A stretch of DNA of 64,000 bases, taken from contig NZ_NSKB01000004.1 in NCBI RefSeq assembly GCF_002286975.1, positions 310,001 to 374,000 on the forward strand, written 5' to 3'. The notes beneath the pieces are model-generated. The model was not told the DNA's origin. It did no database searches and saw only the letters and a list, made by a program, of their open reading frames with translations. The first letter of the stretch is position 1. The number at the start of each line of letters is the position of its first letter. Of the stretch, positions 48,214 through 57,754 are shown in pieces. This DNA is from Halomonas salipaludis. GTDB lineage: Bacteria; Pseudomonadota; Gammaproteobacteria; Pseudomonadales; Halomonadaceae. A program made the position numbers and the translations under genes.

Positions 48214-48239
48214 GATTGTATAAATTATATAATTTATCC
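48214..48239. promoter_or_regulatory. GATTGTATA operator with 18-base perfect palindrome
   Basis: GATTGTATA (48214-48222) leads into ATAAATTATATAATTTAT (48220-48237), a perfect inverted repeat. It lies 31 bases before the dehydrogenase start. On the minus strand a TTGCTA box also precedes it. Confidence 0.65.
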
Positions 48240-48303
48240 TAGCAAGCACCTACCACCAACGTCTACATGGGCTCGACACAGCGCATACTTTTCTGACTGA
48301 GGC

Positions 48304-48343
48304 TTCACAACGCGGCCCGCAGATTGTATAAAATATAAAACAT
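48304..48343 (+). promoter_or_regulatory. Promoter and overlapping GATTGTATA operator of the epimerase gene
   Basis: TTCACA (48304-48309) and TATAAA (48327-48332) are 17 bases apart, a good sigma70 promoter. GATTGTATAAAATATAAAAC (48322-48341) overlaps the -10 box, so a bound GntR-type protein would block RNA polymerase. Confidence 0.6.
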
Positions 48344-48409
48344 GGGGAGCACGCACATGGATCGCGGGCCCTTCCCAGGCAATGACGGAAAACCGAAGAG
48401 GAGCAACAC

Positions 48410-49345
48410 ATGAAACGCGTGCGTGCCATCGACTCTCATACGGGTGGGGAGCCAACGCGACTCATTATGGAAGGCTTCCCCGCCCTCGCTGGAGCCACAC
48501 TTCAGGAGAAACGGGATACGCTGCGCGACTCGCACGATGAGTGGCGGCAAGCCTGCATGTTGGAGCCGCGCGGTCATGACGTGCTCGTCGGCGCGCTCTA
48601 CTGCGAGCCGGAGTCGGCGTACGCCACCTGTGGCGTGATCTTCTTCAATAACACCGGTTACTTAGGGATGTGCGGTCACGGCCTCATCGGCTTGGTGGCA
48701 TCCCTCTACCATCTCGATCTGATAGAGCCCGGCGCTCACACGATCGACACCCCCGTGGGGCCTGTCGAGGCGAGGCTGCACGACGATGGCGCTGTCACCG
48801 TGCGCAACGTAGTGGCCTATCGGTATCGCCAACGGGTACCCGTTGAGGTGCCCGGATATGGCCTGGTCCACGGCGATATCGCCTGGGGCGGCAACTGGTT
48901 CTTCCTTGTCGAAGAGCACGACCATGCATTGAAACTGGAAAACGCCGAGGCGCTGACGGCCTTCACCTGGTCAATACGCCAGGCACTGGAAGCGCAGTCG
49001 ATCAGCGGCGAGGACGGTGCGCTTATCGACCATATCGAGTTATTTGCCGAGGACACTGTGGCGGATAGCCGCAACTTCGTGCTGTGTCCCGGCAAGGCGT
49101 ATGACCGGTCGCCCTGTGGTACGGGAACCAGCGCCAAGCTGGCCTGCTTGGCTGCTGATGGCAAGCTGGCACCCGAGACCCTCTGGGTGCAGGCCAGTAT
49201 TACCGGCAGCCTTTTCGAGGCGTACTACCAGCGGGAGGGGAATCGCATTCGCCCCTATATCACGGGGCGAGCCTACCTGAGTGCCGACACCACGCTATTT
49301 ATCGATAAGCAGGACCCCTTTGCCTGGGGTATTACACCGTCTTGA
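48410..49345 (+). CDS. Proline racemase family, probable 4-hydroxyproline 2-epimerase
   Basis: This 311-residue protein has both catalytic cysteines of the family: [13 protein letters not shown] (about residue 89) and [14 protein letters not shown] (about residue 237). A pair of Cys marks epimerases and racemases; the dehydratase branch usually has Ser or Thr at one site. It begins [18 protein letters not shown]. Context with a D-amino-acid dehydrogenase and a DapA-family enzyme points to trans-4-hydroxy-L-proline 2-epimerase, first step of hydroxyproline catabolism. Confidence 0.88.
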   Translation: MKRVRAIDSHTGGEPTRLIMEGFPALAGATLQEKRDTLRDSHDEWRQACMLEPRGHDVLVGALYCEPESAYATCGVIFFNNTGYLGMCGHGLIGLVASLYHLDLIEPGAHTIDTPVGPVEARLHDDGAVTVRNVVAYRYRQRVPVEVPGYGLVHGDIAWGGNWFFLVEEHDHALKLENAEALTAFTWSIRQALEAQSISGEDGALIDHIELFAEDTVADSRNFVLCPGKAYDRSPCGTGTSAKLACLAADGKLAPETLWVQASITGSLFEAYYQREGNRIRPYITGRAYLSADTTLFIDKQDPFAWGITPS

Positions 49346-49464
49346 CTGCCGCGGTTTGACCCGCCTGCCGTGACTCCAGCATATCGCTACTGAGCAGCAG
49401 GCCTCTTTCACCTAGGCACCGACCAACAGTAGAGACTGACTTGTACAACGACAAAGGAAACACG

Positions 49465-50412
49465 ATGAGCACGAGTATTTTCACCGGCTGCATTCCCGCC
49501 CTGATGACTCCCTGCAGCGAAGATCGCAAGCCCGATTTCGATGCCCTCGTCGCCAAAGGCCGCGAGCTAATCGATACCGGCATGAGCGGTGTGGTGTACT
49601 GCGGTTCGATGGGTGACTGGCCGCTTTTAACCGAGGCCGAGCGGCAGGAAGGGGTGGCACGACTGGTCGAAGCGGGCATCCCCACGATCGTCGGTACCGG
49701 CGCCGTCAACTCCAGGGAGGCCGTATCTCACGCCTCTCATGCTGCCAAGGTGGGCGCGCAGGGTTTGATGGTGATCCCCCGCGTCCTGTCACGGGGCACC
49801 TCCGCTGCAGCCCAAAGAGCTCACTTCTCCGCCATCTTGGGTGCAGCCTCTGATCTTCCGGCGGTGATCTACAATAGCCCGTACTACGGTTTCGCTACCC
49901 GCGCCGATCTGTTCTTCGCGCTGCGCCAGGAGCACCCAAACCTGATCGGTTTCAAGGAATTCGGTGGTGCCGACGACCTGCGCTACGCCGCAGAAAACAT
50001 TACCTCCAGAGACGATGACATCACGTTGATGGTGGGTGTCGACACTACGGTATTCCATGGCTTCGTCAACTGCGGCGCGACGGGCGCGATCACCGGTATT
50101 GGCAACGCGCTACCTCGCGAAGTCTTGCACCTGGTGTCACTGAGTAAGCAAGCTGCACAAGGTGATGCTAAAGCGCGCCTTCTGGCGCAGGAACTCGATG
50201 CGGCACTAGGCGTATTGTCATCCTTCGATGAAGGCCCGGACCTGGTGCTCTATTACAAGCATCTCATGGTGCTTAACGGCGACCATGAGTACGCGCTGCA
50301 CTTCAATGAAACCGATGCCTTGAGTGATGCCCAGCGCAACTATATCGAAGCCCAGTACGCGCTGTTCCGCAAATGGTACGCGCAGTGGTCTTCCTCTCTC
50401 CAGGCCGCGTGA
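49465..50412 (+). CDS. DapA-family lyase, probable pyrroline-4-hydroxy-2-carboxylate deaminase
   Basis: This 315-residue TIM-barrel protein of the DHDPS/NAL family has the Schiff-base lysine in LIGFKEFGGADDLRYA and the tyrosine in VIYNSPYYGF. In hydroxyproline pathways this family includes the deaminase that turns 1-pyrroline-4-hydroxy-2-carboxylate into 2-oxoglutarate semialdehyde; role is inferred from neighbours. ATG 49465 (MSTSIFTGCIPALMTPC) has AAAGGA upstream. A TTGTACAA palindrome (49441-49448) lies just before it. Confidence 0.85.
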   Translation: MSTSIFTGCIPALMTPCSEDRKPDFDALVAKGRELIDTGMSGVVYCGSMGDWPLLTEAERQEGVARLVEAGIPTIVGTGAVNSREAVSHASHAAKVGAQGLMVIPRVLSRGTSAAAQRAHFSAILGAASDLPAVIYNSPYYGFATRADLFFALRQEHPNLIGFKEFGGADDLRYAAENITSRDDDITLMVGVDTTVFHGFVNCGATGAITGIGNALPREVLHLVSLSKQAAQGDAKARLLAQELDAALGVLSSFDEGPDLVLYYKHLMVLNGDHEYALHFNETDALSDAQRNYIEAQYALFRKWYAQWSSSLQAA

Positions 50413-50528
50413 GGGATCTGCCGTGACTGGCGGCTATCGCAGCGAGGCCTTGGTGCAGCCTGCAAGACCGGGCCTCGAGAAGTAGCGCGGCGACTCACGG
50501 CGCAGCATGATAATGAATGTTTTCCGCA

Positions 50529-50548
50529 GTTTGTATACAGTGTGCAAT
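50529..50548. promoter_or_regulatory. TTGTATACA operator upstream of the GntR gene
   Basis: GTTTGTATACAGTGTGCAAT (50529-50548) contains TTGTATACA, a palindrome-like relative of the GATTGTATA motifs of the island. It is 26 bases before the regulator start, fitting autoregulation. Confidence 0.5.
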
Positions 50549-50573
50549 AACATTCTTCGAGCGGATCAAGGCC

Positions 50574-51260
50574 ATGCCAGCGTATAAGACACGAGCACAG
50601 TTCGTTGCAAACGACCTCCGTGGGCGCATCCTGGGAGGTGAGTTTCCAGGAGGGTCACAGCTACGCCAGGACGCCTTGGCCAAGGACTACGACGTCAGCA
50701 GGATCCCCGTGCGAGAAGCCCTGCTGGCCCTGGAGTCGGAAGGGCTAGTAGAGTTTCATGCGCATCGCGGGGCATTCACGACAGAGCTTTCGATCGCCAA
50801 GATTCGTGAGCTCTTCGAGCTGCGGGTGCTACTCGAGACGTACATGTTGAAACGCGCCATCCCCAACCTCACCGAAGAGCAGCTCGATGACGCCGAGGGC
50901 ATATTGCGTAAATACGATGCGGCACTCGACTCCAGAGGGCAGATCGATAATTGGAGCGAATACAACTTCGTATTCCATCAAGCGCTATACGCTCCCGCCA
51001 ACTTGCCTGAGACGATGGCGATCATCAGCCAGCTCAACACCAAGTCGGACCGCTATATACGCATGCAACTCCTCTATACCCAGGAAATCGAGAAGGCCGA
51101 GCGAGAACACCACACCTTGCTGGCCTTCTCCCGCGAAGGGCGAATAGAGCAAGCGTGCCAGCTGCTCGAGGCCCATATCCTGGAGGCCTGCGAAGGGATC
51201 GTTTCAATACTCGAAGGGCGCGCCCAGGCCCAGCAACAGACCTTACCCAATACTCGCTGA
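50574..51260 (+). CDS. GntR-family (FCD domain) transcriptional regulator
   Basis: This 228-residue protein has an N-terminal winged helix-turn-helix (RGRILGGEFPGGSQLRQDALAKDYDVSRIPVREALLALESEGLV) and an FCD ligand domain with helices around ELRVLLETYMLKRAI, EYNFVFHQALY and EREHHTLLAF, which contain the metal-binding His/Asp positions. It probably controls the surrounding operons. ATG 50574 (MPAYKTRAQFVAND) is chosen because the operator lies immediately upstream. It is transcribed towards a DMT-family transporter. Confidence 0.9.
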   Translation: MPAYKTRAQFVANDLRGRILGGEFPGGSQLRQDALAKDYDVSRIPVREALLALESEGLVEFHAHRGAFTTELSIAKIRELFELRVLLETYMLKRAIPNLTEEQLDDAEGILRKYDAALDSRGQIDNWSEYNFVFHQALYAPANLPETMAIISQLNTKSDRYIRMQLLYTQEIEKAEREHHTLLAFSREGRIEQACQLLEAHILEACEGIVSILEGRAQAQQQTLPNTR

Positions 51261-51332
51261 CGAATTTTCGAACAACATGAGCGCGAAAGAGTGCACGGAA
51301 TAGTGGCACACAGTAGCGCTGCGGGAGGCAAG

Positions 51333-52226
51333 ATGAACTCTGATCAGCAAGCTCTCCTGCTGGGGCTAGGGGCCGTGCTGCTGTGGTCGACAGTGGCAAC
51401 GGCCTTCAAAGTCGCCTTGGGCTATCTCACCCCGCTAGAGCTGGTATGGATTGCCGCTTGTGTCTCCTGGCTACTGATGACCGGGCTGCTGTGGCAGCAA
51501 GGCACGCTGCGCGAAGCGGCGACCACTCGCTGGCGAACGGCCCTGTGGGCCGGCCTGATGAATCCTGTGGCTTACTACTTGATTCTGCTCATTGCCTATG
51601 ACCGATTGGCCGGCCAGGAAGCCATGGCCCTGAACTACACCTGGGCGCTGACCATGGCCCTATTGGCCGTACCCATTCTTGGCCACCGCCTGACGCGTTA
51701 CGATGTACTGGCTGGACTGATCGCCTACAGCGGGGTACTGGTGATTGCTACCCGTGGCGACCTGCTAGGCATGCGTTTCTCGGATGCACTAGGGGTTGGA
51801 ATGGCGTTGCTCTCGACCCTACTCTGGGCCTTTTACTGGCTAATGAATACACGCGACAAGCGCCCTGCCCTGTTAGCCCAGTGGCAGAATTTCAGCATTG
51901 CAGTACCAGTGCTGACGCTACTCGTACTACTGTTTTCTGACTGGCGAAATCTACCCTTGGCGGGTATATCAGCGGGGGTCTACGTAGGTCTTTTCGAAAT
52001 GGGGCTAGCCTTCCTTCTTTGGCAAAGCGCCATGAACAAAACCACTCGTACGGCGAGAGTATCCTGCTTGATTTTCTTGGCACCGCCTATCTCGCTGCTC
52101 ATCCTTTTCCTGGTTTTGGGAGAGACCCTACTGCCCTCAACGCCGATCGGCCTCGCTCTGATCCTCGCCGGATTAGCATTTCAACAGTTTCAGCCTGTCT
52201 CGAGTCGAGCCCAGAGAGCATCCTAG
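51333..52226 (+). CDS. EamA/DMT-family transporter
   Basis: This 297-residue protein has about ten hydrophobic helices in two EamA repeats (GLGAVLLWSTVATAFKVALG and GVGMALLSTLLWAFYWL) and begins MNSDQQALLLG with GGGAGG upstream. It probably exports or imports a small metabolite; its place after the GntR gene suggests a role in hydroxyproline metabolism, but the substrate is unknown. Confidence 0.85.
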   Translation: MNSDQQALLLGLGAVLLWSTVATAFKVALGYLTPLELVWIAACVSWLLMTGLLWQQGTLREAATTRWRTALWAGLMNPVAYYLILLIAYDRLAGQEAMALNYTWALTMALLAVPILGHRLTRYDVLAGLIAYSGVLVIATRGDLLGMRFSDALGVGMALLSTLLWAFYWLMNTRDKRPALLAQWQNFSIAVPVLTLLVLLFSDWRNLPLAGISAGVYVGLFEMGLAFLLWQSAMNKTTRTARVSCLIFLAPPISLLILFLVLGETLLPSTPIGLALILAGLAFQQFQPVSSRAQRAS

Positions 52227-52245
52227 GCATAAGAGGAAGAGTGTC

Positions 52246-52446
52246 ATGACTATCGGCATCTTGGGTACCGACCACCTGGCAGAATCAATCAGCAGGCGCT
52301 GCAGCAACTGCAACGCTCCGGCTGCTGTGAAGCGCTCGAACAAGCCCTCGACGGCGTGCATTAGCGTATCTCCCATCACACCGGCAGCGCCCCCACCTGA
52401 ACAGCCCTCAGCGATCGATGTGGCCCAGATCGCGCTCAGGGTCTAG
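52246..52446 (+). pseudogene. Remnant of an NAD(P)-binding protein (possible pyrroline-carboxylate reductase)
   Basis: The frame opens MTIGILGTDHLAESISRRCS, like the dinucleotide-binding start of pyrroline-5-carboxylate reductase family proteins, then loses similarity and has a low-complexity tail. Another frame reads QQALQQLQRSGCCEALEQAL and stops. This fits a gene deleted internally and frameshifted. The call is an inference from the opening motif. Confidence 0.4.
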
Positions 52447-52677
52447 GCGGTCACGTACCAGCCGCTTCAGCGCCTTGCTGTCGGGAAAGCCGTCGTCGCG
52501 CTTGCGCTCCCAGATCGATTCATCGTCATAGAAGATCTCGAAATGGCCACCGTGGCTAGGCACCAGCGCCACTTCGTCCAAAGCCTCGCCGAAGGTCGAG
52601 AGCAGTTCCTGGGCCAGCCAGGCACTGCGTAGCAGCCATTGGCACTGGGTGCAGTAGTGAATACGGATGCGTGACAT
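52408..52677 (-). CDS. SelT/SelW/SelH-family thioredoxin-like protein
   Basis: This 89-residue protein starts MSRIRIHYCTQCQWLLRSAWLAQELL with a CxxC motif (CTQC) after the first strand, then FEIFYDDESIWERKRDDGFPDSKALK. This is the Rdx/SelW-like fold, a small redox protein; the cysteine version here replaces selenocysteine. ATG 52677 is the first in-frame start with that opening; the frame reads further upstream antisense to the MFS gene and is not coding there. Confidence 0.85.
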   Translation of the reverse strand: MSRIRIHYCTQCQWLLRSAWLAQELLSTFGEALDEVALVPSHGGHFEIFYDDESIWERKRDDGFPDSKALKRLVRDRLDPERDLGHIDR

Positions 52678-52732
52678 CGCGGTCAACCTGTCGCAACAAT
52701 GAAAGGTCGATGATAACAGCCAAGGAGCGCGC

Positions 52733-54049
52733 ATGGCCGCCCCCGACATCAGCCAGACCCGCCTCTTCGAATGGCTGACCGGCGACGACGACAGCCGCAT
52801 GTGCAAGGACATCCCCGAGGAGGCCTGCGCTGAGCAGCCGCGCAATTTCTTCCTCCACCTGCTGGCGGCACTGGGCAACAAGCTGGCCGATGAACTCTCC
52901 AGTGCGCGACTGGTGCTGCCCTGGCTGATGGGGGTGATCGGCGCGCCCGTGTGGATGGTCGGCCTGCTGGTACCGATCCGCGAATCCGGCTCGCTGCTGC
53001 CACAGCTGTTCGTGGCCGGCTTCATTCGCCTCCAGCCGCAGCGCAAGTGGGCCTGGGTCATGGGCGGTGTCCTGCAGGCCGCCTCAGCGCTGCTGCTGGC
53101 ACTGCTGGCGCTGTTCGGCAGCGGCGGGCTGGGCGGCGCCCTGGTGCTGGCCGTGCTGGTGGCACTGTCGTTGGCCCGAGGGCTATCGTCGATTGCCACC
53201 AAGGACGTGCTCGGCAAGACCATCAGCAAGCAGCGGCGCGGCACGCTGATGGGCTGGAGCGGCAGCGTAGCGGGCGCCGTGACCCTCGCCGCCGGGGCGG
53301 TGCTGATGCTGTTCGATGAGCGCCCCGGCGAGCTGGCGCTGGCCGTGCTGCTGATCATCGCAGCGCTGGGCTGGGCGCTGAACGCCCTATGTGCGGCGCG
53401 CATCGTCGAGTCACCCGGTGCGGTGGAAGGTGGTGAAAACGCCTGGGACAGCATCAAGCTCGGACTGCGGCTGATGCGCGATGATCACACCTTCCGGCAC
53501 TTCAATGTGGCCCGTGCCCTGCTGCTCGCAAGCGCCCTGGCGCTGCCCTATATCGCCCTGCTCGGCCAGCAGCAGAGCGGTACCGAACTGGGCGGGCTGG
53601 GTATCCTGATTGTCGTCTCGGGCCTTGCTGGCATGCTGGCAAGCCCGCTATGGGGCAAGCGTGCCGACGCCTCGAGCCGCCGGGTGATGCGCGATGCCGG
53701 CCTGGGAACCACGCTGTGCTGCCTGCTGGTCGCGGCCGCCGCCTGGCTACCCGGCGGCTGGAGCGAAACGGTCTGGCCCTATGCGCTGGGCTACGGGCTA
53801 CTGATCATGGTTCACGCCGGCGTGCGCCTGGGCCGCAAGACCTATCTGGTCGACATGGCCAGCCAGGACCAACGGGCGCTTTACGTGGCGCTGTCGAATA
53901 CCCTCACCGGAGCCCTGATGCTGCTGGTGGGCGGCGGCATAGGCGCGCTGGCCCAGTGGCTAGGCACTACCGCGCTGCTGGCGATACTGGCAGCCACCGC
54001 ATTGTGCGCCGCCGCCAGCGCACAGCGATTGCCTGAGGTAGAACAGTGA
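52733..54049 (+). CDS. MFS-family transporter
   Basis: This 438-residue protein has about 12 hydrophobic segments (for example ARLVLPWLMGVIGAPVWMVGLL, LGGLGILIVVSGLAGMLASPLWGKRAD) and the MFS-like loop between halves. It begins MAAPDISQTRLFEWLTGDDD with a short acidic N-terminus. Substrate is unknown. It is divergent from the SelT-like gene by 55 bases. Confidence 0.8.
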   Translation: MAAPDISQTRLFEWLTGDDDSRMCKDIPEEACAEQPRNFFLHLLAALGNKLADELSSARLVLPWLMGVIGAPVWMVGLLVPIRESGSLLPQLFVAGFIRLQPQRKWAWVMGGVLQAASALLLALLALFGSGGLGGALVLAVLVALSLARGLSSIATKDVLGKTISKQRRGTLMGWSGSVAGAVTLAAGAVLMLFDERPGELALAVLLIIAALGWALNALCAARIVESPGAVEGGENAWDSIKLGLRLMRDDHTFRHFNVARALLLASALALPYIALLGQQQSGTELGGLGILIVVSGLAGMLASPLWGKRADASSRRVMRDAGLGTTLCCLLVAAAAWLPGGWSETVWPYALGYGLLIMVHAGVRLGRKTYLVDMASQDQRALYVALSNTLTGALMLLVGGGIGALAQWLGTTALLAILAATALCAAASAQRLPEVEQ

Positions 54050-54156
54050 GCTGCTTGCTTCATTAAAGTGGCAACACATTGAAATGCCAGCCACGTCTGG
54101 CCATTATGTAGCCAGATGATAGCCAACGAATCAGGGTCCGATAGGAACGCGCGCGC

Positions 54157-54588
54157 ATGAAAAGACCGCCAATGATCAGCCCAGCTCTGCTGGAACGCAT
54201 CGTCGATGCCTCGGAAGACGGCATCGTGGTGGCCGAACAGGAGGGTGATGAGAACATCCTGATCTATGTCAATCAGGGCTTCGAGCGCCTGACCGGCTAC
54301 AGCGCCGACGAGATCCTGTACCGCGACTGCCGCTTTTTGCAGAACGATGACCGCGACCAGCCGGGCCTCGACAACATTCGCCAGGCGCTGGCCGACGGCC
54401 GGCCGTGTCGCGAGGTGCTGCGCAACTACCGCAAGGATGGCACGCTGTTCTGGAACGAGCTGTCGATCACGCCGGTATACGATGACGCCGACCAGCTGAC
54501 CTACTACATCGGCGTCCAGAAAGACGTCACCGAGCGCGTCGAGGCGCAGCTCGAGGTCGAGCGGCTGCGCGCCGAACAGGGCCATTGA
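54157..54588 (+). CDS. Short LOV-domain blue-light photoreceptor
   Basis: This 143-residue protein is a single PAS/LOV domain. It has the photoactive cysteine in YRDCRFLQNDDRDQ (Cys58) and the FMN-contact residues Asn90, Asn100 and Gln121 (RNYRKDGTLFWNELSITP and YYIGVQKDV). The order and size match the short LOV proteins of Pseudomonas putida (about 142-150 residues), which have only short helical extensions and no output domain. Residues 1-20 form the A'alpha cap and 127-143 the J-alpha helix (RVEAQLEVERLRAEQ). ATG 54157 has AGGA eight bases upstream. The light response and partner are unknown. Confidence 0.9.
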   Translation: MKRPPMISPALLERIVDASEDGIVVAEQEGDENILIYVNQGFERLTGYSADEILYRDCRFLQNDDRDQPGLDNIRQALADGRPCREVLRNYRKDGTLFWNELSITPVYDDADQLTYYIGVQKDVTERVEAQLEVERLRAEQGH

Positions 54589-54660
54589 CCGACCCTACGC
54601 CTGGCCCGCGAAAAAAACTCGCCCTACCCTCTTGTGCTCACCCCCCGTCGAGGCTATAAG

Positions 54661-54690
54661 GCCATCAGGATGCCGCCGCATCCTGATGGC
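54661..54690. terminator. Hairpin GCCATCAGGATG/CATCCTGATGGC
   Basis: Twelve-base arms are exact inverted copies with a CCGCCG loop. It lies 72 bases after the LOV gene stop. No U-run follows, so it may be a weak terminator or RNA-stability stem. Confidence 0.5.
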
Positions 54691-54776
54691 AGCCATGTTC
54701 TGCCATTGACCGCTATCATCGACCACTGCGTCGAGATAGCCCTATCGATCTTTCGAACGGTCATGGGAGGCATCGC

Positions 54777-54995
54777 ATGCGCCGAGATCATCTCACCAAC
54801 ACCCTCAGCGACGACGCAGACGGCTTCGATGCCGTCAACGATGACAGCTACTCGTCCGAGCAGGAAACCCGCACCCGCAGCACGTCGCGTGCCGATACCC
54901 TGCGCGCACGCCGCCAAGTCGAGAGTCTGCTCGAGGAGCGCCGGCTGAGGCGTGCCATCGAGGACGACTGGCGACTCGACGACGAAGAGGAGTAG
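54777..54995 (+). CDS. PA3496-family small protein
   Basis: This 72-residue, highly charged protein is rich in acidic residues at the start and has RARRQVESLLEERRLRRAIEDDWRLDD near its end, the pattern of the PA3496 family of putative envelope-associated small proteins. No signal peptide or helix is seen. GGGAGG lies before the ATG. It precedes ettA on the same strand by 109 bases. Function is unknown. Confidence 0.75.
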   Translation: MRRDHLTNTLSDDADGFDAVNDDSYSSEQETRTRSTSRADTLRARRQVESLLEERRLRRAIEDDWRLDDEEE

Positions 54996-55104
54996 CGCCA
55001 AGCGCGGCATCATCATGGGCGGCGCCACTGGGGTAAACTAGCCATTCGCCGCCCTGGCCACTATCATCGTGGCCACTGAAACCCCGCAACTTAGATGGAA
55101 TCCC

Positions 55105-56766
<1,662 letters not shown>

Positions 56767-56779
56767 TCGGCTTCGCCGG

Positions 56780-56811
56780 AGCTGGAAGCGCGAAGCGCCG
56801 CACTTCCAGCT
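56780..56811. terminator. Hairpin between ettA and the acyltransferase gene
   Basis: AGCTGGAAG (56780-56788) and CTTCCAGCT (56803-56811) pair exactly. It lies between two convergent genes, a usual place for a shared terminator, though no long U-run is present. Confidence 0.5.
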
Positions 56812-56823
56812 TGATGCGACGCG

Positions 56824-57735
56824 TCAGTAGAAGCCGGGCTCGCCCTCGGGGCGGGTCTTGAAGCGCCGGTGCAGCCACAGGTACTGCTCGGGGTGCTTGC
56901 GTATCGCCGCCTCGATAAAGGCGTTGATGCGCGCCGCGTCGGCAACCTCATCGCCGCTGGGGAAGTTCTCCAGCGGTGGCAGGTACTCGAGGGTGTAGGT
57001 GCGGTTGTCCGGGTTGCGGTGAAAGATCAGCGGCATGACCGGCGCGCCGGTCATGCGAGCGATCTTGGCAGTCAACTTGATGGAGGCCGCATCGACGCCG
57101 AAGAACGGCGCGAAGACACTGACATCGCGGCCGAAATCCTGGTCGGGGGAATACCACACCGCGTGACCGGCCTTGATGCGTCGAACCACCCCACGCAGGT
57201 CATGGCGATCGATGGCGGTGCCGAAGATGCGCTTGCGGGCGCGGGTCATGAAGCGTTCGAACAGCGCGTTGTTGTGCGGCCGATAGACCACGTCGGCGGG
57301 AAAGAACAGCGAGTGTAGCGCTCCCCCTAGGTCCAGGGTGGAGAAGTGCACACCGATGATCAGCGCCCCCTTGCCCTCTGCCTGTACCCTGGCCATGTGC
57401 TCCTGGCCCTTGAAGGTCACGCGATGGCGCAGATGCTCCGGATCGCGACACCAGCCAGTGGCAGTCTCGAGGATACCGATGCCATTGGCCAGGAAGGTCT
57501 CGCGCACCAGCCGGCGCTGGGCGTCGGCGTCGAGCTCGGGAAAGCACAGCGCGATATTGGTCTCGGTAATCCGCCGCCGGCGCTTGGCCAGGCGCCAGGC
57601 CAGCCAGCCGATGCAGCGCCCCATGGCCAGCTTGAGTCGCCACGGCAGCCAGGCACCAACGCGCATCAGGCCGATGGCAAGCGCGGCGCCCCAGTAGCGG
57701 GGATGGAGAAACGACGAGGGAGCATCCTTGGACAT
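56824..57735 (-). CDS. LpxL/HtrB-family lipid A acyltransferase
   Basis: This 303-residue inner-membrane acyltransferase has the HxxxxD motif in GVHFSTLDLGG, plus the family opening FLHPRYWGAALAIGLMRVGAWLPWRL and RHDLRGVVRRIKAGHAVWYSPDQDFG. It adds a late acyl chain to Kdo-lipid IVA. ATG 57735 is preferred because it gives the usual short N-terminus; another ATG at 57765 would overlap alr. It follows alr by 19 bases. Confidence 0.88.
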   Translation of the reverse strand: MSKDAPSSFLHPRYWGAALAIGLMRVGAWLPWRLKLAMGRCIGWLAWRLAKRRRRITETNIALCFPELDADAQRRLVRETFLANGIGILETATGWCRDPEHLRHRVTFKGQEHMARVQAEGKGALIIGVHFSTLDLGGALHSLFFPADVVYRPHNNALFERFMTRARKRIFGTAIDRHDLRGVVRRIKAGHAVWYSPDQDFGRDVSVFAPFFGVDAASIKLTAKIARMTGAPVMPLIFHRNPDNRTYTLEYLPPLENFPSGDEVADAARINAFIEAAIRKHPEQYLWLHRRFKTRPEGEPGFY

Positions 57736-57754
57736 GGTGGTCTCGCGGCTGAAA

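Noticed and set aside
52678-53457. Extension of the SelT-like frame upstream of 52677
   Set aside because: It lies antisense to the MFS gene and is Ser/Pro/Arg-rich with no similarity. The SelT-like opening begins at 52677.
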